NCBI GenBank assembly: GCA_002311655.1
Contig: DBYZ01000014.1
Location: 194,029 to 258,028, forward strand
DNA length: 64,000 bases
From: Bacteroidales bacterium UBA1173
GTDB taxonomy: Bacteria; Bacteroidota; Bacteroidia; Bacteroidales; F082
Direction: 5' to 3'
Of this stretch, positions 1-9,376 are shown piece by piece. Each line of letters opens with the position of its first letter. Within the stretch, counting starts at the first letter, position 1. A program made the translations under genes and the position numbers. Below the pieces are notes generated by a model, which had not been told where the DNA came from, ran no database searches, and saw only the letters and a list, made by a program, of their open reading frames with translations.

Positions 1-2
1 TC

Positions 3-1784
3 TTCACAATATCAAAGAATTTTTTTGAAAAAGATTATCAGGGGAAGACTGATGAACAGGCGCTGCTTGAATTTGTGTTGGGAAAGATGAACCGATATGG
101 TTATGTCAGTGCAAATGATTATCAAACCAAGATTCAAACCATATTCGACGAATGTAAAGGTCAAATGTTGTTGACGGACAGGAACGGTCTGGATTATTGG
201 CTGATACATGACCAATATGACGGAACTTATACGGTGAACAAACACAAATGTGATGAGGTGCTCGATGAGATAGCCAATTATTTGAACCGGAAAGGGAAGA
301 ATGTTACTTTGGATAGTAAAGTATCTTGGGATGTGGCTCGACAAGTGGTGGATTTTTTAGGCATTGAATTGGATAAGCTTCTTGAAAAATATGCATCGAA
401 GGAGTTTGTGCTGCATCTTTTGCAGTTGCACCATGGTACATTGTTTTGGATGCTAACCACTCAATTAAGATTTGAGAAAGTGAACTCGTTGATGGAATAT
501 GTAGGCACCCATTTTGATGGACAAAAAGAGTTGCTGTTTGAGTATTCAAGAACCAATAATCTGACGCAGTGCCTTATAGAACGCATAGTGTCGAAGAATT
601 TCTGTGCTGATGTAACCACAAAAGATTTTCCGCTGGAGGCGATTGACCGTATTTATGCTTATATGCATCAATTGTATAATTTCGGTTCATACATGGATTT
701 GTTGTTGACCAAGGCTTGTGGACTTGAAATGCGAATCTTGGCCAATGGAAGAGTGGAGTTGCCACGTGAGAAGATATATGAGCAAATGGCTTACTTCATG
801 GATATTCGTGAGAACGAACTCTATCGTCCGGATGCCTACAGAAGGTTGTTCTCACTGAGAAGAGAGCTCAACATTGACATAGATGATTCGGTATTTAAGG
901 ATGCATTCAAAGCGGAATTCAAGATTGATTATTCCCAATGGAGATCGGTAATCGACCAATCCCTGAATTATGCTTTTGATAGAGACCAGCATGTGTTGGA
1001 TATTACATGTGATGAGTTTGAAAAACAAATATTATCGAAAGTTTTGACTCAAAATGAGATTGCGGACTTTCAGGATGTATTCTGTATGAGTAAGGGTATG
1101 TCAGATGGCGCGTCATACAGTGAGAGTTTTATCCAGCGATTTAATCGACAGTTCCAAATTTCATCACGTCCCTGGATATGTTACAACGGAAGAGTGTTGT
1201 ATAGCACCAATTCGCTACATCAGCATGAGCATGTGATACTCGAACGATTGAATGAGGGTAAAATGCATGCAAGGTCTTCCAAGATGACCGCATATATGCG
1301 AGAGATAAATCGCAAGAAAGGAACGGCGTTTGAGAAAAAACTAACAGATTTCTACAACACTTTAGGATTGAATTATATCAAAGCTTATCATGGGGTGGAG
1401 ATTGGACCGGGTGAGCAATTGGAAAATGCTGAGAAAAAGGGTGATATAGATGTGCTTCTCATCAATACGGCGACAAAACAAATAGTCTGTTTGGAAACCA
1501 AGAATTATTATGAAAGCCGTACGATGTATGAAATGTATCTTGAGAAAAAAAAGACAGAAGATGATTTTGAAATGCCGCTCAAACGTGACGCATGGTGCAG
1601 AATCCATATAACGGCATTTTCGAATATTTGCAAAGACGTGGATGAATCATATACTTGTTGTTCGGTTTTCGTAACGGTTAATATGCCCGCATATCAATAC
1701 TCACTAGATGATAAGGAATCACCAATCAAAATCATTTCCGCACTTGATATCATAGAGAACCCGATGATTGTATTTAATGTTTGA
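3..1784 (+). CDS. PD-(D/E)XK nuclease-like protein, partner of Avs-like ATPase (5' partial)
   Basis: The reading frame is open to the left edge, so the start lies outside the window; the GTG at 75 is internal. About 450 residues of unrecognised, mostly helical sequence precede a C-terminal nuclease-like fold. Its visible signature is FEKK near 1330, GDIDVLL at 1440-1460 and LETKN at 1491-1505, which fits the D...ExK core of restriction-type nucleases. The stop overlaps the next ATG (TGATG), so the two proteins are probably translated together. Inference: an effector or DNA-processing partner of the downstream STAND ATPase. The N-terminal function is unknown. Confidence 0.7.
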   Translation, partial: FTISKNFFEKDYQGKTDEQALLEFVLGKMNRYGYVSANDYQTKIQTIFDECKGQMLLTDRNGLDYWLIHDQYDGTYTVNKHKCDEVLDEIANYLNRKGKNVTLDSKVSWDVARQVVDFLGIELDKLLEKYASKEFVLHLLQLHHGTLFWMLTTQLRFEKVNSLMEYVGTHFDGQKELLFEYSRTNNLTQCLIERIVSKNFCADVTTKDFPLEAIDRIYAYMHQLYNFGSYMDLLLTKACGLEMRILANGRVELPREKIYEQMAYFMDIRENELYRPDAYRRLFSLRRELNIDIDDSVFKDAFKAEFKIDYSQWRSVIDQSLNYAFDRDQHVLDITCDEFEKQILSKVLTQNEIADFQDVFCMSKGMSDGASYSESFIQRFNRQFQISSRPWICYNGRVLYSTNSLHQHEHVILERLNEGKMHARSSKMTAYMREINRKKGTAFEKKLTDFYNTLGLNYIKAYHGVEIGPGEQLENAEKKGDIDVLLINTATKQIVCLETKNYYESRTMYEMYLEKKKTEDDFEMPLKRDAWCRIHITAFSNICKDVDESYTCCSVFVTVNMPAYQYSLDDKESPIKIISALDIIENPMIVFNV

Positions 1785-4700
1785 TGATGAGCAACGACCA
1801 GTTTGACATAGTATTAATAGGTGAGCGTGCTGCGATGGGTGGTTACCTGCCACAGTACGACGAGTTTGCCATTAGAGTGTACGAAGCCATTGAGTTGGGC
1901 GACTTGGAAGAAATCCGTGTAGCTGATAAGGAAGAAAATGTGGGTAAGCTAGATGACATTGTATATGTGACCAACCATGATGTGTTTGCCTACCAAGTGA
2001 AATGGACTACCGACGGCAATACAATGTCATATCTCGATTTCAAGGCGTTGATTCCAGATATAGTGAAGGGTTGGAGAAACTTAAAACATATCTATCCCGA
2101 TAAAACTGTTTGGCCTAAATTGTTGACAAACAAATTGCTTTCCACCGGTGACCATAGCATTATTGAATTGGTGGGCAAAAAAGCAGGAGGGTTTGACGCA
2201 TTTGAAAAAGAAGTGCTTCGAAAACTAAAGAATGGGGGAACGGTTGAATTACGATGGCAAGCGGCGTTGAATGATTTAAAGTCAAAATCCACTTTAACTG
2301 AAAGCGAGTGGGACATCTTCTGGCAGGTGTTTACTTTTTCTTTCGATTATCATAAGGAACTCATTGAAGTGTCCAAAGCCTACGAGGACGATAGAATCGA
2401 CGACATCATCCACATCAATAGATTGATTCAGGAGCTGGTAGCTCGCAAGGGGGTGAATAACCCTATCAGCGAGAGGGATATCTTCATTAAGTTGGGCTGG
2501 CTCAACAGGTTTGAACCTATTTTTGAACACAATCTAGTAGTGCCTGAAGAATCGTACGTTCCAAACGTAGCGGGCATGGCTCAACTGAATGCATGTTTAA
2601 AAGGCAAAACAAGAGGCTATCTATTTTTGAAAGGTTCCCCGGGTTCTGGCAAATCAACTTTGCTTACGCAATGGACTAGAAGTCTTACGAATCCTTCCGT
2701 GAGGTTTTATGCGTTCGATTTCTTGAATCCCTCATCTCAGCGAAACGACAGTAGCCGAGGTAGTGGATCAACCTTTTTGAACGACCTTGTTGTCCAGATA
2801 TATAAGGCGGGTGTTGAAAACCTGCGTTTGACACCTTCATTCAAGGACTTTTCTTACCTGAAAAAGCGGTTTTATGAGCAAATGGATGCCATCTCGAAAC
2901 AGTTTGCTGAAACAGGGGTTCCGTTTCTCATTGTTGTGGATGGCTTGGATCATATCACCCGTGAATATACTGACTGTGCCCACACATTGATGCGTGTGCT
3001 GCCTTCGCCATCGGATATTCCTGACGGTGTTGTGTTCGTTTTGGGCAGCCAGCACTTCGACCACTTGAATCTGGATGCTGGAATTGAGAAAGAATCGGCA
3101 AAGAAAACCAATCTTGTGGAAATGCCACCACTGAGCAAGAAGGAATCGGATGCATTGTGTCACAAGTTGATTACTCCTGACTTGATTACCGATGAGTTGC
3201 TGGATAAATGTTGGCGCAAATCGCAAGGCCACCCTCTGTATCTTCATTATTTGTTGAATCAGATAGCAAACGAAGGTGTAGATGTGATAAATTCTGTTGA
3301 TGACGCACTTGAGGGTGTAGAGGATTATTACCAAAGAATAACGGGAACGCTGCTTGAAGAAAAGGCGGCGTTAAATAATGCCTTGGGCTTGATTTCCAGA
3401 GTCACCGGTGTGATCAAATTTGATGACGTTAGACAACTGTGTTCGGAAGACAGCTTATTGGATATCAAGTGTAAAATGTGGCATTTGTTCAGGTTCGACA
3501 AAGGAGGTCAAGAACTTTCGTTCTTCCACAACTCTTTCCGTCAATATCTGCTTGACAAAACTGCTACAGATGTTCTGACAGGGGATTATAGCAAAGAGAA
3601 GGACATGGCCTATTACAAGAGACTGTCAGAGCATTACTGCTCGGGATGGGGACGTGGCTATTACTTGTACAAGGGAGGCGAATATGACCAATTTGTTGAT
3701 GAAATAACGCCCGAAAACCTTTACGCTCAGGTACAAAACTATCGTCCGCTTTGGAGTATCAGGCATGATATGGAATATGGCGTGGAGATTGCCAAGCAGC
3801 GTAAAGACCCTTATTTGGTGGTGAGATATCTGTTGCTTGAAAACCAGTTGAGCCAGATGGATTTCCAGGATTATTCGGTAATGTCGCTGACAAAGGAGTT
3901 TGTATGGTCGGGACGGTGTTCACTGGCGAAGTCAGTACTCAGGGAAGGTTTGAGTTTGCATTGCTCACAGACGTATGCCATGACTATGGCCATGGAGTTT
4001 TGCAAAGCAGGCGATAAAGACGAAGGGGCATTACTATTCGATTTGTCATACCCTGAGTTTTTGTTGCATGGTTATGATGAGCGCAACCATCATCATCAAG
4101 ATTTTCGTGAACAAAGGGAAACGCTTGAGCTTTGGGTGAAGACTGCTGGTTATTTTCTGGAATGGGAGGAGGTAGAGAAACACATAGATAGCTTTGTGGC
4201 ATATTGTGACACATTGGCAAATGAGCAAGGTGAAGAGTTAGACAAGGAGAGAAGCAAACGGGGATTTATCAATGAATATCTCGATTCGTTGGTTGAACAA
4301 TGGCAATGGGGGAATTTTGATAAAGTGCTTGGAATTTTGGCTACGGATAACAACAATAGCTTGCTTATTTACAACGCTTACGAAACCGCTATTGAGAATC
4401 TGAATAAATCGACTTTAAGTAAGGATTTGTTACAATCATATTATGACAAAGCAAAGAACCTGTTCCTAACATTAAACGCACAAAAGGCTGATTATTTGCG
4501 TATGGCTTATATTGCGACAAAGGCTAAGCAGCCCGACGATGAAGTTAAGGCATTTATTGATAAAGTTTCGTGGAAGGATTTGGGCTCGTTTTACTTGGAC
4601 AGATATCGTGATGATAACTTTGATGCATTATCCTCCCACATTTTCTATATCAGTGTCCGCGCCAAGTTGGGTTATGACGACGAAATGCTGAAGCTGGCGC

Positions 4701-7630
4701 CTGACGACAATTCTAAACCTGAAAATAGGTTGATGGTGAGCTATGCAAGAAGAGTGTTCACCATCGCCCAGATGGCAGGCAAAGCCTATAGAGGTCAATA
4801 TGACACTTCGTACTTGTCGCACGTGAAATACTCCATCAGGTCTTATGATGCTTTGCTCAACCCGGCACTTCACGATTTATATGCTTATCAATTGTCTAAA
4901 CATCGGGGCGATTTCTATGAGTTTGTAGTGGATTCGGCCAAGGCTTTTGGAGATTCGATGTTGGGCGATGTGGCAAAAGCGTTTGCCGAGTATTTTTTCG
5001 AAGTTACATGTCAGGCTGATGCCAATTCAAAAAGAAAAGCCATTATGGCTTTTTATAATGTGGGGTATGATAAGGAATGGTGCAAGATGCAGTTGTTGAA
5101 GATAGAATCGACCATGATGGATGAACAGGACATCAATGGCCGAGAGGTTGAAGCGTTGCGACAAGGCAGAGCTTGGCTTGAAGTGGGGTGTTATGACAAA
5201 GCGGAAGAGTGCTTCCATCAAATGCTTGAAGAGTGTTTTGGCATCGGCTATCGAAAAGATTATCAGCCTTCAATGTTTGCAGAATGGATTGGTGACTCCA
5301 TCAGGAATGACAGCGAGAACGCCGTGGAGCGTATCCACTGGCTGACCTCCCGACTTAAATATATAGAGTCTGTAGCTGAAAGCAGAACCCGTTTGTATGC
5401 CGCAAATGAGTTATTGAACGAGACGTTTTCGTTTAATCTGCGGTCGGGGTTGAAACTTGCAATATGGCAACTGGACAAAGAATACAATTATTTTCTGTCG
5501 GTTTCATCTTCTTTGTTGGTGGCACTTTCGGATAGGGTACAAACCGAGGAAGAGTTTCAGGCTTTATTACGCTACTTCACCACAATTCATCTCTATACGG
5601 ACGACAACTATTCCTATGATTTGGATACGGATGTGCTGAATTCTGTGGTAAATTGTGGAAAACGAATCTTGGGTGATGCGTTTATGGATAAGGTGCCGTT
5701 TTTGAAGCAAAAAATCCAGACGGAATGCCCGGAACACATTTCTTCCGATTTGATGAAGAAACTTGATGAGATGCTGGCTGAACTGGCGTCGGAAGAGAAG
5801 AAAACAGAAAGAGAGAGTGAAATACTGTGCATGGAGGCCAAATCGCTGTTGGCAGAAGGCAGAAAGGATGAGGCGTGGGATAAGGCTGTTGAAGCGGTTG
5901 AGGCTTCAAATTCTTATGGATGGAATAAGTTTAATGATGGAGGCACAAGGATTAAGGCTTGTTCAGTGTTGCAGGAAGTGGACGAAGCGCGTGGCCGTGA
6001 CGTGACATTGGAATTATTCGCCAACGACATCCTTGATGGGTATTCTTACGGTACATGCCGTTATTTGGATGAATCCTTCCAGTTACTTACCAAGACGGTT
6101 GACCATAAGCGGCTGTTTGCTGAAGAAATCGCCTACATGAACCGTATTATGAGAGAAGATACCGTTTGTGAGGAGGATAAACCTGAAATCAACCCGGATG
6201 ATAGTTCTGTTTGTGAAATAATTCGTGATTGGCTACTATTTTTGGCGAATACGCCAATTGTGTGCATTATGGAACGTTCCAAAATGCTGTTGGCTCATCT
6301 GTACAACGAAAGCCGTGTGGATTTGAATGGATCAATGCCTGGCGACTTCAATTCAACGCGAATGCTTCTTGAGATCGGCTGCTATCTTGTTGAACTAAAA
6401 TCTTCTCGATTAGCTGATTTGAAAGATCTTGCCACGAACTGTGCCGTATCTGAGAATTACCAGTTTCGCATTTATGCTGCCAAGATACTCAAAGAACTTG
6501 GAGAACCGATTCCGAAAGCGCCAAGAAAAACCTTGCCCGCGACTTATTCCTTGGTGTTCACTGAAACACAAGAGCAGCCATTGGAATTCCCGCAAGAAAA
6601 GGACGATATCACAAAAATCAATTGGCGTGATGCGAGCAGCATCATGAAAATTGCCGCTCATTGGAGTGATTATTTGTCGGAACTTTCGGGAATCGACAGT
6701 CGCACGTTGGATTATAGAGCGGTGGAATTGATGAAGAAGTATGAGGATTCCGCGGTTGACTATGTGCAACAAAACGATTGGTTCGGCAGGCATTATAACG
6801 ACATCGGCCTTAGATACCCATATAAGAAAGCCCATGTTCAGGCGGCTTTGGACGGAATGTTGGCTGTGGCAGCCGAATTGAAAGATGCAGGCGTTGTTCA
6901 ATATGACTATATGGACAGTTTGTTTGCTTCACGTGACTCCAGAAACATTGTTGTCGAAGCAACCAGCAAACCTGATTTTATACAACGCATTGCGGAACCA
7001 GAATCCTGGTCGGTGGATAAGGAATGGATTAAAAAATCCAAGAAATCGCCTAGGCTTACGGAAGCATTGTCCATATACAACGGTTTTGTAGTGATAGGCG
7101 AGATTACCCATATCAAAAAAATGGGTGATAATAACCCTGTTGAGGAATACCAGTCGAAGATTTCGTTTTTTGCCGACAAAGAAGACTTCAAAGGAGGTTT
7201 TATATTCGGAAAAGCACCTTTTATGCGTGATACATCTGATTATTTACGGTTAGGCTGGAAAGACCCTGAATTGATTTTGGTTAGAAGTGGCTATTACACT
7301 GATTTCTCAAATAAGAGTCATTGGATTGCCATCAATCCTGCATTGGCCACTTTTTTGGAAATGAATCCGTGTAAGAATGGCTATTTCGCATGGGAGGATG
7401 AAAAGGGAGAGAAGATGGTGGAGTCGGTATACTGGCAGAGCGGAAACATAAACGCATCATCAAGAAACCGTTATGAAGCATCGGAAGGGTGGTTGGTAGT
7501 GGCCAATCCAAAGATGATGGAAAAGCTATTAGACAAAGAGCAGGTTTACATGCACAAATATGTAATGCGTCGCATGGAGAACAATCCGCTTGATACTTCT
7601 CATTATGCGTATGTTGTGAAAGAATTATAG
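1784..7630 (+). CDS. Avs-like STAND NTPase with Cap4-like N-terminal nuclease domain
   Basis: 1948 residues from the ATG at 1784, which overlaps the upstream stop; an in-frame TTG at 1781 is less likely. Residues 25-125 look like a Cap4/DUF4297-type nuclease (acidic DDI at 57-59, YQVK at 70-73). Walker A GSPGSGKS lies at 284-291 and a Walker B-like VVDGLDH near 384-390, as in NACHT/STAND ATPases. The remaining roughly 1300 residues are helical and TPR-like, the usual sensor region. Size and order match Avs anti-phage proteins, in which phage protein binding to the sensor triggers oligomerisation and the nuclease. Which Avs type, and what it senses, cannot be told from sequence alone. A terminator follows at 7648. 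Confidence 0.7.
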   Translation: MMSNDQFDIVLIGERAAMGGYLPQYDEFAIRVYEAIELGDLEEIRVADKEENVGKLDDIVYVTNHDVFAYQVKWTTDGNTMSYLDFKALIPDIVKGWRNLKHIYPDKTVWPKLLTNKLLSTGDHSIIELVGKKAGGFDAFEKEVLRKLKNGGTVELRWQAALNDLKSKSTLTESEWDIFWQVFTFSFDYHKELIEVSKAYEDDRIDDIIHINRLIQELVARKGVNNPISERDIFIKLGWLNRFEPIFEHNLVVPEESYVPNVAGMAQLNACLKGKTRGYLFLKGSPGSGKSTLLTQWTRSLTNPSVRFYAFDFLNPSSQRNDSSRGSGSTFLNDLVVQIYKAGVENLRLTPSFKDFSYLKKRFYEQMDAISKQFAETGVPFLIVVDGLDHITREYTDCAHTLMRVLPSPSDIPDGVVFVLGSQHFDHLNLDAGIEKESAKKTNLVEMPPLSKKESDALCHKLITPDLITDELLDKCWRKSQGHPLYLHYLLNQIANEGVDVINSVDDALEGVEDYYQRITGTLLEEKAALNNALGLISRVTGVIKFDDVRQLCSEDSLLDIKCKMWHLFRFDKGGQELSFFHNSFRQYLLDKTATDVLTGDYSKEKDMAYYKRLSEHYCSGWGRGYYLYKGGEYDQFVDEITPENLYAQVQNYRPLWSIRHDMEYGVEIAKQRKDPYLVVRYLLLENQLSQMDFQDYSVMSLTKEFVWSGRCSLAKSVLREGLSLHCSQTYAMTMAMEFCKAGDKDEGALLFDLSYPEFLLHGYDERNHHHQDFREQRETLELWVKTAGYFLEWEEVEKHIDSFVAYCDTLANEQGEELDKERSKRGFINEYLDSLVEQWQWGNFDKVLGILATDNNNSLLIYNAYETAIENLNKSTLSKDLLQSYYDKAKNLFLTLNAQKADYLRMAYIATKAKQPDDEVKAFIDKVSWKDLGSFYLDRYRDDNFDALSSHIFYISVRAKLGYDDEMLKLAPDDNSKPENRLMVSYARRVFTIAQMAGKAYRGQYDTSYLSHVKYSIRSYDALLNPALHDLYAYQLSKHRGDFYEFVVDSAKAFGDSMLGDVAKAFAEYFFEVTCQADANSKRKAIMAFYNVGYDKEWCKMQLLKIESTMMDEQDINGREVEALRQGRAWLEVGCYDKAEECFHQMLEECFGIGYRKDYQPSMFAEWIGDSIRNDSENAVERIHWLTSRLKYIESVAESRTRLYAANELLNETFSFNLRSGLKLAIWQLDKEYNYFLSVSSSLLVALSDRVQTEEEFQALLRYFTTIHLYTDDNYSYDLDTDVLNSVVNCGKRILGDAFMDKVPFLKQKIQTECPEHISSDLMKKLDEMLAELASEEKKTERESEILCMEAKSLLAEGRKDEAWDKAVEAVEASNSYGWNKFNDGGTRIKACSVLQEVDEARGRDVTLELFANDILDGYSYGTCRYLDESFQLLTKTVDHKRLFAEEIAYMNRIMREDTVCEEDKPEINPDDSSVCEIIRDWLLFLANTPIVCIMERSKMLLAHLYNESRVDLNGSMPGDFNSTRMLLEIGCYLVELKSSRLADLKDLATNCAVSENYQFRIYAAKILKELGEPIPKAPRKTLPATYSLVFTETQEQPLEFPQEKDDITKINWRDASSIMKIAAHWSDYLSELSGIDSRTLDYRAVELMKKYEDSAVDYVQQNDWFGRHYNDIGLRYPYKKAHVQAALDGMLAVAAELKDAGVVQYDYMDSLFASRDSRNIVVEATSKPDFIQRIAEPESWSVDKEWIKKSKKSPRLTEALSIYNGFVVIGEITHIKKMGDNNPVEEYQSKISFFADKEDFKGGFIFGKAPFMRDTSDYLRLGWKDPELILVRSGYYTDFSNKSHWIAINPALATFLEMNPCKNGYFAWEDEKGEKMVESVYWQSGNINASSRNRYEASEGWLVVANPKMMEKLLDKEQVYMHKYVMRRMENNPLDTSHYAYVVKEL

Positions 7631-7647
7631 CTTACTGCTTACCTCTT

Positions 7648-7686
7648 AAAAGGCCGGGTTCCTTTTTGGGAATCCGGCTTTTTTTG
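7648..7686 (+). terminator. Rho-independent terminator after the Avs-like operon
   Basis: The hairpin AAAAGGCCGGGTTCC...GGGAATCCGGCTT is followed by a run of T. The sequence from 7630 closely resembles the terminator region at 21174-21228. Confidence 0.8.
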
Positions 7687-7706
7687 TAAAAATTTCAGTT
7701 TTTTTC

Positions 7707-7736
7707 TTGCATATCTCAGAATTATTGTTATCTTTG
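7707..7736 (+). promoter_or_regulatory. Bacteroidota promoter (TTG / TATCTTTG)
   Basis: TATCTTTG at 7729-7736 has a TTG about 20 bases upstream, fitting the Bacteroidota -33/-7 pattern. The surrounding 35 bases are nearly identical to those at 23933-23966. No long gene follows for 400 bases, so it probably drives the short transcript ending at 7928. Confidence 0.7.
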
Positions 7737-7742
7737 CAAGTG

Positions 7743-7928
7743 ATGTTTAACCTTAAAATGATACACAGTAGTTCCCGAAATATGGTCAGAGAAAAATGGA
7801 GGCATAGGCCTCGAAAATGTGGAAAACTTGGGAGTATAACCATTAGATGTCTGAGGGCTGAGGTATGATGTAAGCCGTAAGCAGCGGGAATGACGAACAC
7901 GTAAAGTTCTGATTTCCCGCTGTTTTTT
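7743..7928 (+). ncRNA. Candidate small RNA or short mRNA with own promoter and terminator
   Basis: A canonical promoter at 7729 and a strong terminator hairpin (CAGCGGGAA at 7882 pairing with TTCCCGCTG at 7914, then six T) delimit about 186 bases. The only notable ORF is 7758-7868, 36 codons, very basic and without a clear Shine-Dalgarno. It could be a regulatory RNA of the neighbouring defence operon, an mRNA for a small basic peptide, or a remnant. No known RNA family was recognised. Confidence 0.45.
7882..7928 (+). terminator. Rho-independent terminator
   Basis: A nine-base perfect stem (CAGCGGGAA/TTCCCGCTG) with a 23-base loop is followed by TTTTTT. Confidence 0.75.
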
Positions 7929-7970
7929 GTTGTTCAACGAAAAAAATGAAAAAATTTTCATAGACACCCT

Positions 7971-8000
7971 CAAAATTAAAAAAAGTATGATAAGATACAG
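7971..8000. repeat. Direct repeat copy 1 ahead of the sigma-like gene
   Basis: Nearly identical to 8061-8091; both end in GATAAGATACAG after an A-rich stretch. No gene lies between them. The 8001-8060 spacer holds the run GGAAGGAGGTGAG and the palindrome GGGTCAGACCC. Confidence 0.6.
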
Positions 8001-8060
8001 TTGGAAGGAGGTGAGAAAAACGAACAAGAAAAAATTTGAAAAAAAATTCGGGTCAGACCC

Positions 8061-8091
8061 CGAAAATTGAAAAAAGTAGGATAAGATACAG
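8061..8091. repeat. Direct repeat copy 2 ahead of the sigma-like gene
   Basis: Second copy of the unit at 7971-8000, about 50 bases before the 8139 start codon. It may be a regulator binding site or part of a mobile-element end. Confidence 0.6.
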
Positions 8092-8138
8092 ATGAAAACG
8101 ATAATAAACCAGATTTATTAACAAAAACTCTTTTCATT

Positions 8139-8738
8139 ATGAAAAAAGTACAATTGACTATGGAGGAGTGGCAGCGTTTAGCAGCTATCACTCCAAAGGA
8201 AAGGGAAAGAGCCTTGAAGAGACTCGGGCGGTGGGTGCATAACGAGATCATCCATCGCAAATTCAGTCTTGAGCAGGGGCCTTTCTCTCGTGCAGCAATG
8301 GGCGGCGATGCCGTCGATGTTATTTGTGAAGAGTGCCTGCAGGCGCTGCTCTGCGGCGAATGGCACTGGAAACCCAACCGCGAGCTCAGCTCGATGCTCA
8401 TCAACATTGCCAAAAGCAAGATGGGACACATCATCGAGGACTACTACGAACACGGGAAGCCGGAGCTCTCACTGCTCAGCGACTACGACGAAGACCGTGA
8501 GTCGATGGAGATGGGAATCGCTGCCCAGTGGAAGTGGGAGGCTGAGATGCGCGACAATGGCTACGAAATTGCACGCAAAGCCGTGGCCAACCATCCTGAA
8601 CTGCTGGCTTACCTCGACGCTATGTCTAAAGACGACACCTATGTTGGCATTGCCATTGCACTGAAGACTGACGTGGAGACGGTGTTGAAACTGGAGAATA
8701 AACTGCTGAAGCTGGTGGCGAAGGAGATAGCCAAATAA
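8139..8738 (+). CDS. Sigma-70-like regulatory protein (tentative)
   Basis: 199 residues. Residues 58-110 (VDVICEECLQALL ... SMLINIAKSKMGHIIEDYY) resemble the region 2 helices of ECF-type sigma factors. Residues 150-195 (HPELLAYLDAMSKDDTYVGIAIAL then a last helix) resemble a region 4-like HTH. Similar proteins precede surface or phage-like cassettes in Bacteroidota, and this one is the first gene of the GC-rich module that continues with small ORFs, a chitobiase-domain protein and lysis genes. Inference: it activates that module. The family match is by pattern only, and another DNA-binding role is possible. Confidence 0.45.
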   Translation: MKKVQLTMEEWQRLAAITPKERERALKRLGRWVHNEIIHRKFSLEQGPFSRAAMGGDAVDVICEECLQALLCGEWHWKPNRELSSMLINIAKSKMGHIIEDYYEHGKPELSLLSDYDEDRESMEMGIAAQWKWEAEMRDNGYEIARKAVANHPELLAYLDAMSKDDTYVGIAIALKTDVETVLKLENKLLKLVAKEIAK

Positions 8739-8750
8739 AAAAAATAAGGA

Positions 8751-8785
8751 GGGGCCCGCAAGGGCTGACAACCAAGCGGGCCCCC
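8751..8785 (+). terminator. Strong GC hairpin after the sigma-like gene
   Basis: GGGGCCCGC at 8751 pairs with GCGGGCCCC at 8776. There is no proper T tract, so it may stall or protect RNA rather than terminate. Confidence 0.45.
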
Positions 8786-8844
8786 ATTTAAATATAAGTA
8801 TTAATCAATAAAAAAGGGCATATCAATAACCCGCAACAAAAATT

Positions 8845-9024
8845 ATGATACAAGTAGAAAACCTCATTGACAGGATTGATACTATCCGGGCCAACTCAGT
8901 TTCGGACAAGGAGTTCGAGAAGACCTGGGGTGAAAGCCTAGATAGGAAGGTAAAAAAGTCGATGGACAAATGGGACGAGTTGCTCGCCCTGTCGAAGAAA
9001 GCCATCGAAATGTCTAACCAGTAA
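8845..9024 (+). CDS. Small acidic/basic helical protein, unknown function
   Basis: A 59-codon ORF (ATG at 8845, TAA at 9022) beginning MIQVENLIDRID, with heptad-like charged helices. It has no signal peptide and no recognised domain. It is co-directional with the sigma-like gene and the downstream cassette, and its codon use looks real. Its function is unknown. Confidence 0.5.
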   Translation: MIQVENLIDRIDTIRANSVSDKEFEKTWGESLDRKVKKSMDKWDELLALSKKAIEMSNQ

Positions 9025-9123
9025 GGCGTGACCTGCCGCGGACAAGAAACAGTAAAGAGATTCCGAAACAAGGTTCAAAGAAAAAAATAAATTTTTATTA
9101 ACAACATTAAAATTTAAAGTAAT

Positions 9124-9231
9124 ATGACTATGAATGAAATCAGAACGGCCAATAATGGCATGGCTAAGACAAACGCGCCGGAGGCTGCCGGACGCAGCTG
9201 GCGCAGAAAGCGACATCGAAATAAGGTATAA
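9124..9231 (+). CDS. Tiny basic protein of the cassette (possible)
   Basis: A 35-codon ORF (MTMNEIRTANNG...) with a very basic C-terminus (SWRRKRHRNKV), followed at 9257 by a hairpin ending in a short T-rich run. Its position as an isolated cistron before a terminator suggests a translated small gene, but no homology was recognised. It could instead be a leader. Confidence 0.35.
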   Translation: MTMNEIRTANNGMAKTNAPEAAGRSWRRKRHRNKV

Positions 9232-9256
9232 ACCATTATATTAGAAAAATTTTAGG

Positions 9257-9290
9257 AGGCTCGCACGGCAGACCGTGTGGGCCTTCTTTA
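9257..9290 (+). terminator. Hairpin/terminator after the 35-codon ORF
   Basis: The inverted repeat AGGCTCGCACGG ... CCGTGTGGGCCT is followed by TCTTTA. It separates the small ORFs from the 425-residue protein gene. Confidence 0.5.
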
Positions 9291-9376
9291 TGCCCGAACC
9301 AGAAACCAAGAACCATAACCAAATAACGATATAAAAAACCAAATCATTAACCAAACAAAGAAAGGAGAACCAAACT

